This document shows positions 1-13,908 of a stretch of 64,000 nucleotides of DNA, in pieces (positions within the stretch are counted from its first letter, which is position 1; the number at the start of each line of letters is the position of its first letter). The stretch comes from Diphasiastrum complanatum (lineage: Eukaryota; Streptophyta; Lycopodiopsida; Lycopodiales; Lycopodiaceae): contig CM055109.1 in assembly GCA_029204225.1 (NCBI GenBank), forward strand, positions 42,290,722 to 42,354,721, in the 5' to 3' direction. The notes under the pieces are model-generated. The model had not been told where the DNA came from. It saw only the letters and a list, made by a program, of their open reading frames with translations, and ran no database searches. A program made the translations under genes and the position numbers.

Positions 1-780
<780 letters not shown>

Positions 781-1075
781 GGAGCTACCATTGATATATT
801 GTGATAATATCTTGGCCCAAGTTCTTGCCAATAATCCAATATTCCATGCAAGGAGCAAGCAAAGAGAAGTGGCACACCACTATGTGAGAGAGAAGCTTAT
901 TGGAGGAGAGATCCATTTGGAGCATATCGATTCATCATCTTGTATTGCCGATCTACTCACCAAGCCTCTACTCAAGAGTTCCTTCATCAAACATAGATCC
1001 AATCTTGGAATGATTCCCTCACAACCATATTTTACGGGTGTACACTCTAAACCCTATACCCAAAAAATAATATAA
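781..1075 (+). pseudogene. Ty1/copia RNase H C-terminal fragment
   Basis: An open stretch of about 95 codons matches the end of a Copia pol protein: the motif YCDNILAQVLANNPIFHARSK, then the VAHHYVREKLI and ADLLTKPL blocks, typical of the Ty1/copia RNase H tail. There is no ATG; the frame begins at the joint with module B. The rest of pol is absent. A closely similar copy lies inverted at 19654-20202. In the family this domain degrades the RNA template during reverse transcription; this piece cannot work alone. Confidence 0.85.
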
Positions 1076-1863
1076 AAAGAAGGGTCTTCAAGTTTCAGAT
1101 TTGCTCACCATGGTACAATTTTTCTCAAAAATGCTCGTCTAAATCTGCTCGCCGACAAATGCTCACCAAAAATACTCGTCAAAAGATTGCACCCCCTTCG
1201 ATTCAACAAGAGCGGCTAACACAACCTTTTAAACGTCGCTTTAAGCTCAAAAAATATTACAAAAGAAAATATTTAATTAGAAATCTATGTCTGACATAAA
1301 ATAATAATCTTATATGAAAAAAATACATGAGAGATTTACTTTCCAATGTTACAAGAGCCTTGTCAAAGTAGTTCCTACCAGTCTCATTCTTTGCAAAGCT
1401 GAATTTCTAACACACTCTCATCTACAATAACCAATGATGTGTCACACATGTGTGGAGCAAATTCCATTGTGTGACTACTAGGCCTAATTGCATTAGATTA
1501 TTTATCTCACAAATTAGCTTGTTTGTTGAAGCTATGTGAAACTAGACAAAAGCTAGTCATGTAGAAGCATGCCAAGTGTCATCATGAGGTCTTCATTTTC
1601 ACATAGACACCCATGTACTATATTGTTCTGTTATTTAATTATAAATTATTGTTGGAAATTTAATTCCACTCCGAACCCTTTCATGTCATTGCTACTATGT
1701 ATAGACATTCAAATAGTGGATCTCCAAAAAGGTTAGAAAAATATATGATAATTTTGAAATGTACAATGCATTTGAAATTTTTAAATGTATTTTGCCACGA
1801 GAGGGTCCATATCTCTTTTATTTATTCATTTGTTTATCTTAGCTCACATCTTCATCCCAAAAT
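1076..1863 (+). repeat. Copia 3' flank (module H), probable degraded 3' end
   Basis: Follows the RNase H tail in both copies (here and inverted at 19092-19653). It contains imperfect repeats of a GCTC-rich 10-mer near 1135-1180 and an imperfect CACACATGTGTG palindrome near 1443. No clear polypurine tract or LTR edge can be seen. Here it ends where a Copia LTR piece begins at GAGAG; in the other copy the same point is a 140-bp GA tract. Confidence 0.5.
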
Positions 1864-2421
1864 CAAGAGAGTTGGTCATGTCTATTTGGTGGTCATCCCT
1901 ACTTTATAGGACCTACACCTAAGTTTAAGGTGAAAATTTGACCAACTAGCTACCTACCAAACATAACTCTAGGATCTAGGCTAGGGTTTCATTTTAGGGC
2001 AAGTAAGTTGAGTCTACTTCCTTATTACATGTTGGAAATCCACCTAATTTCAAGAAGGAAGTTGAATTTGCTATGTATTCCAAGCTCTCATAGTGAGAAG
2101 ATGGAAAATTTTTGGAGCTCATTGGCAATCTCACGCTAGTTCACTATGTACATTGAGTTTTTGTGATCCAAATGAAACCAAATCAATTTTTACTTGTTTA
2201 TCAGGTTGAAGGCCATACTACAACCTGTAGTACACACGTGTAGGCTCGTATTTCAATGTTGATCAATGCTTTTGATTGTTAATGCTTGTTGTTTGTCAAA
2301 TTGCCAATCTAGATCAACTTTTTTGTGTCTAGTTTTCTTATAGATTGTTAAGCAAGCATCCAATCACTCTTGTGGATCTTTTGTAGATCCATTTATGGTC
2401 CTAAAGTACGATACTTTCACA
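1864..2421 (+). repeat. Copia LTR fragment, chimeric-family type
   Basis: Matches 33658-34215 and 37510-38070, the LTRs of the nested element described below, up to the terminal TTTCACA. The first 120 bp of the LTR are missing. It ends next to a short GA run and module G, the same joint and relative orientation as at 31412, so the two loci appear to be copies of one insertion site. Confidence 0.8.
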
Positions 2422-2520
2422 ACAGAGAGAGACTAACTAACTAAATTTTTTTATTTCAAGATCGATGATTGCTACATATTTGTAGAGCCTAATTCAAAGT
2501 TAATACTATTAGATTTTGAA
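2422..2520 (+). repeat. Module G fragment of the K unit
   Basis: Shares its sequence with 17355-17450 and, inverted, with 31310-31411. It starts in a short GAGAGAGAC run and stops abruptly at 2520, where unrelated DNA begins. Confidence 0.7.
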
Positions 2521-3100
2521 GCCTTCGGACCCTTGATCTGGTTGAAATCCCTTTGTTGCCTATTGGCTCTGATCTTGGTTGGTACTAGCCTTTGAGAGGG
2601 AAAATCTCGACCGACGTGAAGAGAGGGGCGGGTAGAGAGAGGAAATCTCGACCGACGCGAAGAGAGGGGCGGGTAGAGAGAGAAAATCTCTACCGACGCA
2701 AAGAGAGGGGCGAGGTAGAGAGAGAAAATTTTGACCGACGTGGAGAGAGGGGCGTGGAATTAGCCGACAATTAGAGAGAGAAAATCTCAACCGACAAGGA
2801 AAGGGAAAGGGTAGGTAACCGAAGGGGAGGAAGATGCTCATCTGATCGATCGACGAAGAGAGGAACCATTGACGTCGTGGTACAATTGAGTGTTCCCTCA
2901 ACTTGGCATAGGAAATTAACTATTCCTTGTGGAAGTATTGTGATTCTGGTGGTCCTTGAACGTTGTAAAGCATGATTCCTGGTGCATCTGAAAGTATTTC
3001 TAGAAAGTGTATGCATGCCTATTCACCAATTCTGGTGGCTCGTAGAAGTTCAATGGATGAGAGTAAAGTGAGGCACGATTGCAACGTTCCCTGCTAGTAC
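2521..3100. other. Unclassified flank of the first Copia insertion
   Basis: Continues across the Copia insertion into 6786-7090. Apart from the 41-bp minisatellite at 2592-2805 nothing is recognised. Reading frames open on both strands across the minisatellite are a by-product of the repeat and have no ATG-led domain. Confidence 0.5.
2592..2805. repeat. Minisatellite, 41-42 bp units
   Basis: The core AAATCTCGACCGACG recurs at 2602, 2643, 2684 and 2726, with a diverged unit at 2782, so the period is 41-42 bp. Each unit holds a purine-rich GAGAGGGGCGGGTAGAGAGA stretch. It is GC-richer than its surroundings. Confidence 0.85.
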
Positions 3101-3833
3101 TGTTGATTTCACACGTGTGGACTGTCCGCAACATGTACTTGTGATCTCCTAAGGTGTGTAGATGCACCAAGATCAAGACTAGATTGAGATTCAAGATTTG
3201 TCTTTGATTCTATGGCAAAACACACTACTACATGCATTCAATCACTTCCAACTCTCACTCAGGTATGTGGGAAGTGTTCCAAAAATAATCTAAGTAAAAA
3301 TAAGCTCCTCTCCTTAGGTAGAGAGAGAGAATCATCATGAGCTCTCGGGTAGAGAGATAAAGTTAGAAAATCAATTACACAAAAAATCCAGTCAATCTCA
3401 AAATCAATTAGATCCAAATGAGGAGTACAATGATACTAGTAGATCCACGAGCTACCACTATGCTTAACTATGATTGGACCACACTTTGCCACCTCTTAAT
3501 CCTATTGGACCATTGATCCATTCACCTCTAAATTCTATTGGACCATTTTCAAGCAAACCTCAAATTCTATTGGACCCTTCAAGATTCCATCTCTAAATCC
3601 TATTGGACCTCTTAAATTTCATCAAACAAAAGTATTACACTTGTCTACACTCTAATTGGCACGAGTTTAGCCTCTTACTCTATTTTGGCTAAATAGTGGC
3701 ATTACAAGTGGAAATAGGTATTTTGCCATCTATGCCAAATTTGGTCCTATCAACATCCTACACCTAGATGCTTGATATAAAAAAACATAAGGCCCCTATA
3801 GCTAACATAGATAATCTTTTTCAATTCTTCACA
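3101..3833 (-). repeat. 3' LTR of the 3.1-6.8 kb Copia
   Basis: About 733 bp with TG...CA ends. It carries the palindrome CACACGTGTG at 3110-3119. It differs from its partner at scattered positions and small gaps, so the insertion is not very recent. Confidence 0.93.
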
Positions 3834-4040
3834 CTCCTCCTAAAAAATTATCTATGAAGATTTGAGCATTGAGCTTGATATAACTCCAAGATTAGATCTA
3901 TGCTTGATGAAAGCACTTTTGCTCAAAGGCTTGGTGAGTAGATCGGCAATACAAGAGGACGAGTTGACATGCTCCAAATAGATTTCTCCTCCAATAAGCT
4001 TTTCTCTTACAAAATGGTGTGCCACTTCTATATGCTTGCT

Positions 4041-4859
4041 TCATGCATGAAATATGGGATTATTGGCAAGAGCTTGGGCCGAAATATTATCACACTTGAT
4101 CATTGGTAGATCATATTCCTTGATGCACTTTAGCTCCAATAATAATCTCTTGATCCAAAGCACTTCTTTGGTGGTTGTAGTGACATGATCTTCATAAAAA
4201 TCAATCTCTAGGCCTAGGATGTAATGTATTTCTCCTAGATCTTGCATTTTAAACTCACATCCAAGTGTCAGCTTAGTTTCATCAACTAGCTTGATACATC
4301 TTCCACAAAGAATAATGTCATCAACATAAATTAGAAGAATGACAATATTACTATCAACAAACTCTAGATACATGGAAGGATCATAGTCACTAAGAGTAAA
4401 TCCTGATGAGATAAGGAAAGAATTAAGTCTTGAATACCATGATCTTGGTGGTTTCTTGAGTCCATAAAGACTTTTGAAGAGCAAGCACACTTTGGACTCA
4501 TCCTTGATGAATCCTTGAGGTTGTTCCATATAGATCTCCTCCTCAAGATAACCATTTAGAAAAGCATTGGATACATCTAATTGGAACACCTTCCACTTAA
4601 AGAAACAAGCAAGAGAAATAAGAATTCTTATTGTCACCATCTTTGCAATGGGTGCAAAGGTCTCCTCATAATCAAGGCCATGGATTTGAGCAAATCCTTT
4701 GGCACATAATCTTGCTTTATACTTGTTGATGGTGCCATCATGATTGTTCTTGATCCGAAATACCCATTTGCAACCAATCACATGCTTGTTGGATGGAGGA
4801 TCCACAAGCTCCCAAGTATTGTTGGTGACCAATGCATCATACTCTTGCTTCTTGTACAT
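4041..4859 (-). pseudogene. Copia reverse transcriptase fused by deletion to RNase H
   Basis: 272 codons. The frame opens at the RT start (TWELVDPP), passes KARLCAKGFAQ, QLDVSNAFLNG, YGLKKPPRSWY and the catalytic IYVDDIIL, then reaches LGLEIDFYEDH. There it jumps by internal deletion straight to KEVLWIKRLLLEL of RNase H, losing the RT connection and the front of RNase H. The frame ends at 4041 because the Arg codon of the HARSK motif has become TGA; homologous sequence continues to about 3850. The YVDD motif is intact, but the missing parts make a working enzyme unlikely. Confidence 0.92.
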
Positions 4860-4934
4860 TCTTTGGCATAATTAGTGGAATCAAGATCCACTTGTTTGCC
4901 TTTGTCAACATATGAGAGCCTCTTAGGCTAGGAT

Positions 4935-5291
4935 CTATCTCTCATGGATCTTCCCGGGTGAGAAAATCTCAAGGGAGTCTTCTTCAATTCTCGACCCCAA
5001 CCTCCTATGCCATAATTCCTCCATAGAGAGCTTGTTCACAAGAGCAACAATACAAGAATTCACATATTCATTTGGATCTAGTTTATGGATGCCTCCAAAT
5101 CTAGATCCCCTAGCTCTCTTTTTGTATTTTTGAACCTCTTGAAGAACTTGTGGTTCTTCTTCAAGGCCAAGAACTATGTCCATCACATCTTGAAGGATCA
5201 AGATGGACTCCATCCTCATCTTCCAAATTGAATAGTTTGAAGTGGACAATATTTCACTTGGTTCCAACAAAGATGAGCTCATTGAAGCCAT
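4935..5291 (-). pseudogene. Copia gag N-terminus fused to pre-integrase remnant
   Basis: The likely start is the ATG at 5291 (MASMSSSLLEPSE), which matches the gag start of other Copia copies here; an upstream in-frame start at 5345 adds an unrelated leader. About 60 residues of gag (SIWKMRMESILILQDVMDIV) are followed, after a deletion, by the pre-integrase motif ELWHRRLGS. The zinc knuckle, protease and integrase core are absent. Together with the RT piece at 4041-4859 this is what remains of one gag-pol frame. Confidence 0.85.
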
Positions 5292-6046
5292 TTGAAGTGA
5301 AGAAAACTCAAATGATGGACAATAAATGTTGCTACACACTCTCAATAGGATCCAATAATGAAGTACTATCTCCTCCTATGAAAGATCTTGCAACTACTTG
5401 TGAATTGATTCTCACTAGCTACTCAAATCTCTCTAAAACAAGATCTATTTCAATCAAATGATGGACTATAGACAAAGTTAGGATCATTTACTCTTAGCAC
5501 TTGTGAAATACACTAAGTAACCAAATTTGACTCAAACTCAATGATATTGCATGAAACAAATTGGCTATGATCTCAAAACAATGTCTAGATCACTTATAGA
5601 TGAGATTGGTAACCATACAACTGTGAACAGAGATCTAACAACCAATCTCTTGACCAAACCAAATGTGTCCACCCAGGTCTAGGTGCCCTACCTAACCCTC
5701 TTCAAAAGCTTATAACTTCTGATTGGCTCAACCAAATGGAATGAAACTGATTGCAACAAAAACTAGACAAAAATAGCTTTAAAACAAGCTATCAAGCAAG
5801 ATAAATGGATCAAGCATGAGAGAGAACTCTCAATCTGAAATTGGATGTTCCTCACACGTGTCTGAGCATCTGATTCCGTACAGTACCAGGTCAGACCCAA
5901 TCAATGCCCTATTGATCTCTTTTGATCCAAAATTGGACAAGATAGCTAGGAAAATGGATCTTGACAATTTCTAGCTCAAGATTGATGAATAGTTTTCAGT
6001 CAAATGGATCAAAATGCATGGTAACCTTAGGTAGGCTCTGATACCA

Positions 6047-6780
6047 TGATTATTTCACACGTGTGGACTATCCACAACATGTACTTGTGATCTCCTAATG
6101 TGTGTAGATGCACCAAGATCAAGACTAGATTGAGATTCAAGATCTATCTTTGATTCTATGGCAAAAACACACTACTACATGCATTCAATCACTTCCAACT
6201 CTCACTCAGGTATGTGGGAAGTGTTCCAAAAATAATCTAAGTAGAAACAAGCTGCTCTCCTCGAGTAGAGAGAGAAAATCATCATGAGCTCTCAGGTAGA
6301 GAGAGAAAGCTAGAAAATCAATTACTCACAAAATCCACTCAATCTCAAAATCAATTAGATCCAAATGAGGAGTACAATGATACTAGTAGATCCACGAGCT
6401 ACCTCTATGCTTAACTATGATTGGACCACACTTTGCCACCTCTTAATCCTATTGGACCATTGATCCATTCACCTCTAATTCTATTGGACCATTTTCAAGC
6501 AAACCTCAAATTCTATTGGACTCTTCAAGGTTCCACCTCTAACTCCTATTGGACCTCTTAAATTTCATCAAACAAAAGTATTACACTTGTCTACACTCTA
6601 ATTGGCACGAGTTTAGCCTCTTACTCTATTTTGGCTAAATAGTGGCATTACAAGTGAAAATAGGTAATTTGCCATCTATGCCAAATTTGGTCCTATCAAA
6701 CATCCTACACCTAGATGCTTGATATAAAAAAACATAAGACCCCTATATCTAACATAGATAATCTTTTTCAATTCTTCACA
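6047..6780 (-). repeat. 5' LTR of the 3.1-6.8 kb Copia
   Basis: 734 bp with TG...CA ends. The adjoining GCTCTGATACCA at 6035-6046 is the minus-strand primer-binding site. It carries CACACGTGTG at 6056-6065. Confidence 0.93.
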
Positions 6781-6785
6781 AGTAC

Positions 6786-7259
<474 letters not shown>

Positions 7260-7330
7260 ATTAGGGTTAGGTTTAGGGTAGGTAGGTAGGTCAAGTTAGG
7301 GTGGTGTGTAGGGTTAGGTTTAGGTCGCAT
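7260..7330. repeat. Degenerate telomere-like stretch
   Basis: Contains TTAGGGTTAGGTTTAGGG and several further GGTTAGG/GTAGG variants around the plant telomere unit TTTAGGG. It is short and imperfect, so this is an interstitial remnant or a chance enrichment, not a chromosome end. Confidence 0.4.
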
Positions 7331-7911
7331 GAAGGTTAAGGTTATTTTTTTTTTAAACAAAAACTTCAAAATGCAAGAACTGGAAATTTTTTTACAAAGA
7401 AACAGAACTTCAGAATTGAAAGGTTGAAGTGCTTCTCTCCCAAATTTCCTACTCAAACTCAAACTAGAACTTGACCTCTTCCACAAGATTTGTCATATCT
7501 CCCTCAATTTTCAACCAAATTGGCTACAAATTTGCTCACATTCAAGCTAAGAGTGAGATTTACAATCTTACAGAATTATAGTCAAAAAGTTTGGCCAAAA
7601 ATTCAGCCAAAAATGGGAAAAACAGATTGCAAAAAAACTATCACTAACTAAAATTGGAAAGAAAACACTAAAATGGCCATAACTTGGTCATTATAGCTCC
7701 AAATCAGAAAATCTTAGTACCTCTAGAAGGCTAAGAGGGAGGTCTATTGATCTAAAACAAGAAACTACATAAAAAATGAGGATTAGATAGTCAAAAACTA
7801 AATAAAAAATTGTTGGAAATTGAAAAATCAAGAAAGCTAGGACAAGAATCTCTACCAAATTTAACAAAATGCACCAAATTTGATGGGGAAAGATCTAATG
7901 CTCTGATACCA
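7331..7911 (-). mobile_element. Leader fragment of a gypsy-type element
   Basis: Lies just inside a minus-strand primer-binding site (GCTCTGATACCA, 7900-7911). About 570 bp of AT-rich leader follow. No gag or pol frame is present, so the element is broken at its inner side near the telomere-like stretch. Confidence 0.5.
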
Positions 7912-8475
7912 AAATTTTCATTTTCCAACCTTATCATTCAAACATCTAATCCATTCATTAAACATCAAATTACAATGCAAATGCAAGAAATCAAGAAACT
8001 AGTCAAAAATCAAGAAGATAGCTAAAAGTAGCAAAACTTCACCAAATTAGGCAAAGTAAGGTATCTTTATTCATGCTTATTGATCATTCACAAGATAGGG
8101 CCTGATTCTAGAGCATGATCATAGCTCTCATGTGATTTTAGGCACATGAACCACTTTCTTCATCAAGAAAGCTCTCCAAGAGAAGCTCCAAGATCTCTTA
8201 AAACTCAAAACTACAAATGAACAATAGCCTCCAAATTTAGCACGACCTCAGCTATTTATAGTGGTCATTTGTGACTCTACTATAACTTTGGGGCCTTATT
8301 TAGCTAAATTGGGCCTTACAACCATTATTACAATTCCGCTATTCTCAATTATAGTGAGGTTGTTAGAACCACTTTATTAACTGTTCTATTGACTAGTTCT
8401 AATCTAATTTAGCTCCATGGCTATATTGACAATTCATTAGCAAGCTCATGGGCTAATTACATGTAGCACATGACA
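7912..8475 (-). repeat. Gypsy-type 5' LTR, minus strand
   Basis: 564 bp. It is the inverted match of the LTR that begins at 46684 behind a gypsy polypurine tract and resumes at 53368-53571, starting TGTCATGTG on the minus strand. The primer-binding site is at 7900-7911. The end next to the primer site lacks a clean CA. At 8476 the LTR start touches K-unit sequence with no gap. Confidence 0.8.
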
Positions 8476-9155
8476 CAACAAGTTGATTTTGTTGATATTT
8501 GTACCTATGTTTAGCAATAAAAAGGTATTTTGAGAACATATTTTTTGAAAGGTTGTAACTACTAAATGATTATAGATGCAATACGATTTAGAAAAAGTCA
8601 ATTTTTGCCACTTAAAATGAATACCTTGTGCAAATTCATTTGGTAGGTTACAAAATCTTCTCATCCTAAAAACAATAGTGTCTAAAATGTCTTTTTCATT
8701 TTGTTTATCGAATGTATTCTTGTTCTTACATCATTTATACCAAGAAAGACTTTTTCAATGTTTTTATTTTTCATAATTCTTTACACTACAGTACATTGGT
8801 GTATACTTTATTAACACAACAAATTGAATAGACTCTGAACTCTACAAAACAAGTACTCTAATGAACATCAAATCTTCTAATTTCTTTACTTTAAATTACG
8901 ACTAATGGCTTGAAATACCTTGCTACTTCTCATTGTACTGGATATGCTACACTGATGATCTCCTTTGAGTGTGAGACATGTGTAGAAAGTGGTCCATGTC
9001 AAACTTGAGGTTGCAAATAATATAAAGGTCAAAGTTTCAAACAATCATAGCATGAATTCCATGTACATTCGTCCAAAATACTCCATTTAATCTTGGAGAG
9101 TTTTTTGGACATTCTTTCCATTAAATCAAGTAAGAAAGTTCACAATGTGATAAGA
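8476..9155 (-). repeat. K-unit fragment (K1 part)
   Basis: Matches the inverse of 40185-40870 and 55976-56635 and, on the same strand, 16050-16750 and 18100-18750. It includes a remnant frame with NLPNEFAQGI near 8600. Its left edge meets the gypsy LTR; its right edge interrupts a Copia gag-pol frame near 9156. Confidence 0.75.
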
Positions 9156-11643
9156 CATCCAACATAGCTTTATACCATTCTTTGGAGTTCAATGCATCTT
9201 CAACATTAGACGGTTCTTCAAAACTAGATAAAGCATAAGAAGTGGATGAGATACCCTCAACTTGCTGTCCTTTGCCTTGATATGTGAGCCTTGATGGCTC
9301 CACTTTTGCCCTTGAAGATCTCCTTGGTGTGATAGGTGGGTTTGGTGCTTGCTCCTCCATGAGCTCCTCCTCAAAACCAAGATCTTGCTCCTCGGCCATC
9401 TTCTTCTTGATTGTTGGAGCACTTGAGCCTTCTTCAAGCATATGCATATGATGTTCATCAAAGATGACATCCCTTGAAACAACAAATTTGTTCAAGGATG
9501 GGAGATAGACTTTGTAGCCCTTGCTTGAGCTTGCATATCCAAGCATGATCCCTCTTGTGGAAGATGGATCCTCCTTGGTTCTTGTTTCCAATGGCACATG
9601 CACATAACATATACACCCAAAAACTTTCAAGTGATTAAGATTGGGTTTCTTTCCATACAACATCTCATAAGGAGTTTTGCCTTCAATTGCTTTGCAAGAC
9701 ACCCTATTCATCAAGTAGTTTGCACATACAAGAGACTCACCCCAAAAGGATTTGGGCAAACAAGCATCTAATCTTAAAGCCTTAGAACATTCACATAATG
9801 TTCTATTCCTTCTTTCAGCAACTCCATTTTGTTGAGGAGTGTAAGTACAAGAAGTCTCTTTCTTGATCCCTTCCTCCTCACAAAAGGCCTTGAACTCATT
9901 GGAGATGAATTCTCCACCATTGTCACTTCTAAGAATCTTGATGCTATGATTATGATGCTTTTCCACAAACAACTTGAACTTTACAAAAGTATCAAATACT
10001 TGAGACTTGAAAGAAAGTAAGAACACCCAACAATATCTTGAGTAGTCATCAATGAAGGTTAAAAACATGGATGAACCTCCATTAGATTTGGTGCTAGCAA
10101 TGTGCACATCCGAGTGTATGAGTTCAAGAGGATGAGATGACTTTGTGATGGAGTTAGGAAACACCTTCTTATGTGCCTTGGATAAGGCACAAGCTTCACA
10201 AACCTTGTCTTCCTTCCCAATAGACCTTGGTAGGCCTAAAGCATACTCCTCCTTGATCATAGCCTCCATGGAACCCGAGTTGACATGTCCAAGTCTTTTG
10301 TGCCATAAAGTAAAGGTAGATATCTTGCTCTTCTCGGCCAACATGACAACATTAGTATCCACAAATGCATCCAGCTTATAAAGTTTGCCAAGTCTAGTGC
10401 CCTTAGCCACTATCTTACCCTTCTTCTTGATGAAACATTCATTTGAAGCAAAGTCAACATTGAAACCATTGTCTACCATTTGGCCAACACTTAGTAGATT
10501 CTTTGTTATTGTAGGAATGTACAAAACACCTTCTATGTTGATCTTTTTGGAAGATCCTAAGCAAAGGGGAATGCTACCAACTCCTTCAATCTTACAAGCT
10601 TCATCATTTGCTGTATAGATAGACTTTATAGGTCCATCATAAGATAAGAGAGAAGAGAAAAACTCCCTTTTACTAGTCATGTGTGAACTAGCACCCGAGT
10701 CAATCCACCAAGGATCTTCTCCTTTGAAGCTTGTTGAAGAAAATATGGACATCATGAGAGAGTCCTCATGTGAATTCTCCTCCTCCTCCTCCTCTTTGCT
10801 CATGTTGGCTTGGCTTTGATCTTGCTTCCTCTTGAAGCATTCCGAGGCATAATGCCCCATCTTGCTACAATAATAGCACTTCACCTTTGATTTGTCCTTC
10901 TTGACTTTGGTGGTTGATGGAGATGCCTTTGGGGGTCCTTCTTGATCCTCAAGCTTTGTAGACTTCTTGAATGTTGATCCTTTGCCTTTGGACTTGCCTT
11001 TGCCTTTGGTGAAGAGAGCTTGGTCATCTCCACCTTGGATGGAAAGCCTATCCATCCTCTCTTGAATTTGGCTCCTTCTTGATTCCTCGGCCATGAGTGT
11101 GCCTTGGAGTTCTTCAAGTATGGGTAGCTTACCCATAATTGCATATCCCTGAACCAAATTGTCAAATTCAAAGCTTAGTCCATTCAATATGAGTTGAACA
11201 AGCTCTTCATCCTTGATAGGGTCACCTATAAAGGCTAGCTCTTTGTTCAATTCCTTTACTCTTAGGACAAAAGTATGTGCACTCTCTCCTTTCTTTTGAT
11301 AGCTTCTATAGATTTGATTCTTCAAAGCTAACATTCTAGTTTGGTTCTTGGATTCATAGACCTTTTGCAAAGTCTCCCAAGCATCTTGAGCTGAAGTGCA
11401 ATCTCCTACCTCTCTTAAGAGTTCATTTGCAACATTCATTTTTATGCAATGTAGTGCAACATTGCACCTCTTGATGTATTTGGCTTTTTCTTGAGGATGA
11501 ATAGGTTCACCCTCCTTACCATTTACAATTTCCATCAGATCTTGCATGATCATGATAGATTCCATTCTAACTTTCCATATGGAATACTTACTTTTGTTGA
11601 GCCTTTCATTAGTATCCAAAAGATATGCATTTATAGATGCCAT
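9121..11643 (-). pseudogene. Copia gag-protease-integrase, truncated before RT
   Basis: 840 codons from the ATG at 11643. Order: gag (1-250), zinc knuckle CYYCSKMGHYASEC (256-269, CX2CX4HX4C), protease with DSGASSH (D315), pre-integrase LWHKRLGH (near 447), integrase core D512, D574 (SDNGGE) and E610 (D-D-35-E), then the linker. The frame is cut near 9156, just before RT; the last ten or so residues come from K-unit DNA. A full Copia protein is near 1300 residues, so about a third is missing, including RT and RNase H. The surviving frame has no internal stop, so the truncation may be fairly recent. Confidence 0.93.
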
Positions 11644-13136
11644 CTAGTCTCCTAATCAAGGACTTGACACAAATGAAAGTTACTTCTATTGATTTGATTG
11701 AAGGTCTACCTTATCCCACTTCTTAGGGACCTGAAAAGATCAGTAATAGACTTCCTATAAAGATCTAAGAATGATATCTAATAAAATCAAATCATAGAAT
11801 ACTAGAAACAATGCACTTGCTTGATTGAAGTAGACAATACTAGTAGAATTGCCCCTCTTTCTATAAAGAACATTAAAGCTTCCAAATGATCTGATCAAGA
11901 GTGAATTTCAGCAACCTAATATACTTACAAAATCACTTGTAAAAGATCTAAATGGAACTTAATGAGGATGCAACACAATCTACTATCCAATCACAAGCAA
12001 AAAATGATCAAAATTGATGAAAAATTGATCTAATTTGGTGCATAAGTCAAGCAATGGTTGGACTGAACCTAAATCACTTTAGGAGGTGACTACTACACCT
12101 TAGAACAGCCTTGAAGAGTCCCCAAAACTCTGATCTTCCCTCTCCTTGAATGCTAGAAAACCTCCTCTATGAAATCACCTCCAAAACTCGCTTAGAAATC
12201 AATGCTTGGAGCAAGCAAAACTTGCTATCTTGGTAATGTGAATTGAATTCAACTTTGCCTCTGGTTTTAGACACCTAAACACCTGCAAATGAAGTCACAC
12301 AACAACAATCTCCAATGTATTTGACTCACTTTGAGTTCTAGAATCAATACTAGATGCTAAGATCCAATCTACACAAGATTTAGATCAAAAATTGTGATCA
12401 AATTGAATGAAAACCAAGGATTTAGCTCATTTCAGCCTTTAGGCTCTGATACCATGTAAAAATTACAGCAAATAAGGATCCTAAAACACTTGAAATGATG
12501 AGGAAAACAATAGATTATGATTTCATAAGATTAGCACAAGTTGAACCATCAAAATCCATCAAAAACCTATGCTTGGACCTCACTAAATGGCCCAAATCCT
12601 TGAAGAAGGCTTCACACGTGTGAAAGTACGGCCTCCCACAGTCTGAGTACTGTACACCAGACCTACATTCAATCCTATAATCATTAGTAATCACAAGTAC
12701 TCAAACAATTATGAACATAGAGAGCAATTGCACCATTATGAGAGAAAAAACATGAAATTGCTTGATTAATTTTGGTGAGATATCATCACCTATATATACA
12801 TGATCCATCACGGTTTTGGGCAGGTATGAGTAGCCCTAAACCTATCCCTAATGCTAATTTTGGTGGATCTTTCATCCCTACCAAGTTAGGCTTGGAATCT
12901 TGGAGATCCCTCAACAATGCAAAAATTACCAAAAATAGCTCCTATTTTTTCTAAATTGTATCTAAGCATAATTTGGACTCATTCCAAAGGTTCTAACACT
13001 TAGGTCTACTTGAGAACATCCTTATGAATGGAATCCTATGCTATTTTGCACGTGTGACAAGCCACATCATGACCATCTAACTATTTACAAGTCATATGAC
13101 CAAAACTAGTCAAGCTAGAATTGTGAATTTTTAACA
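9156..13136 (-). mobile_element. Copia element, 5' half only
   Basis: From right to left: 5' LTR (12455-13136), primer-binding site (12442-12454), leader of about 800 bp, then the gag-pol frame broken at 9156. There is no 3' LTR. LTR and gag match the mini-Copia at 53572-55975, so both belong to one family. Confidence 0.9.
12455..13136 (-). repeat. 5' LTR of the 9.1-13.1 kb Copia
   Basis: 682 bp; on the minus strand it begins TGTTAAAAATTCACAATTC and ends in CA directly before the primer-binding site. It contains CACACGTGTG at 12613-12622, followed by a GTACTGTAC motif near 12645. The same family LTR is at 53572-54270. Confidence 0.9.

Positions 13137-13908
<772 letters not shown>

Larger units (their letters stand above)
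3101..6780 (-). mobile_element. Deleted Ty1/copia element, complete ends, TSD AGTAC
   Basis: Two direct repeats (3101-3833 and 6047-6780) start with TG and end with CA. They are flanked by the identical 5-mer AGTAC at 3096-3100 and 6781-6785. The primer-binding site, complementary to initiator tRNA-Met, is at 6034-6046 next to the right LTR, so the coding strand is minus. A polypurine tract (AGGAGGAG on the minus strand) precedes the left LTR. The 2.2-kb interior keeps only the gag start, part of RT and the end of RNase H, so it cannot move without help. Ends and TSD are seen directly; loss of autonomy is inferred from the missing domains. Confidence 0.95.

Noticed and set aside
2560-2901. 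A 113-codon frame opposite the minisatellite, and its plus-strand counterpart
   Set aside because: The 41-42 bp repeat creates open frames on both strands; no ATG context, homologous domain or splice signal supports either.
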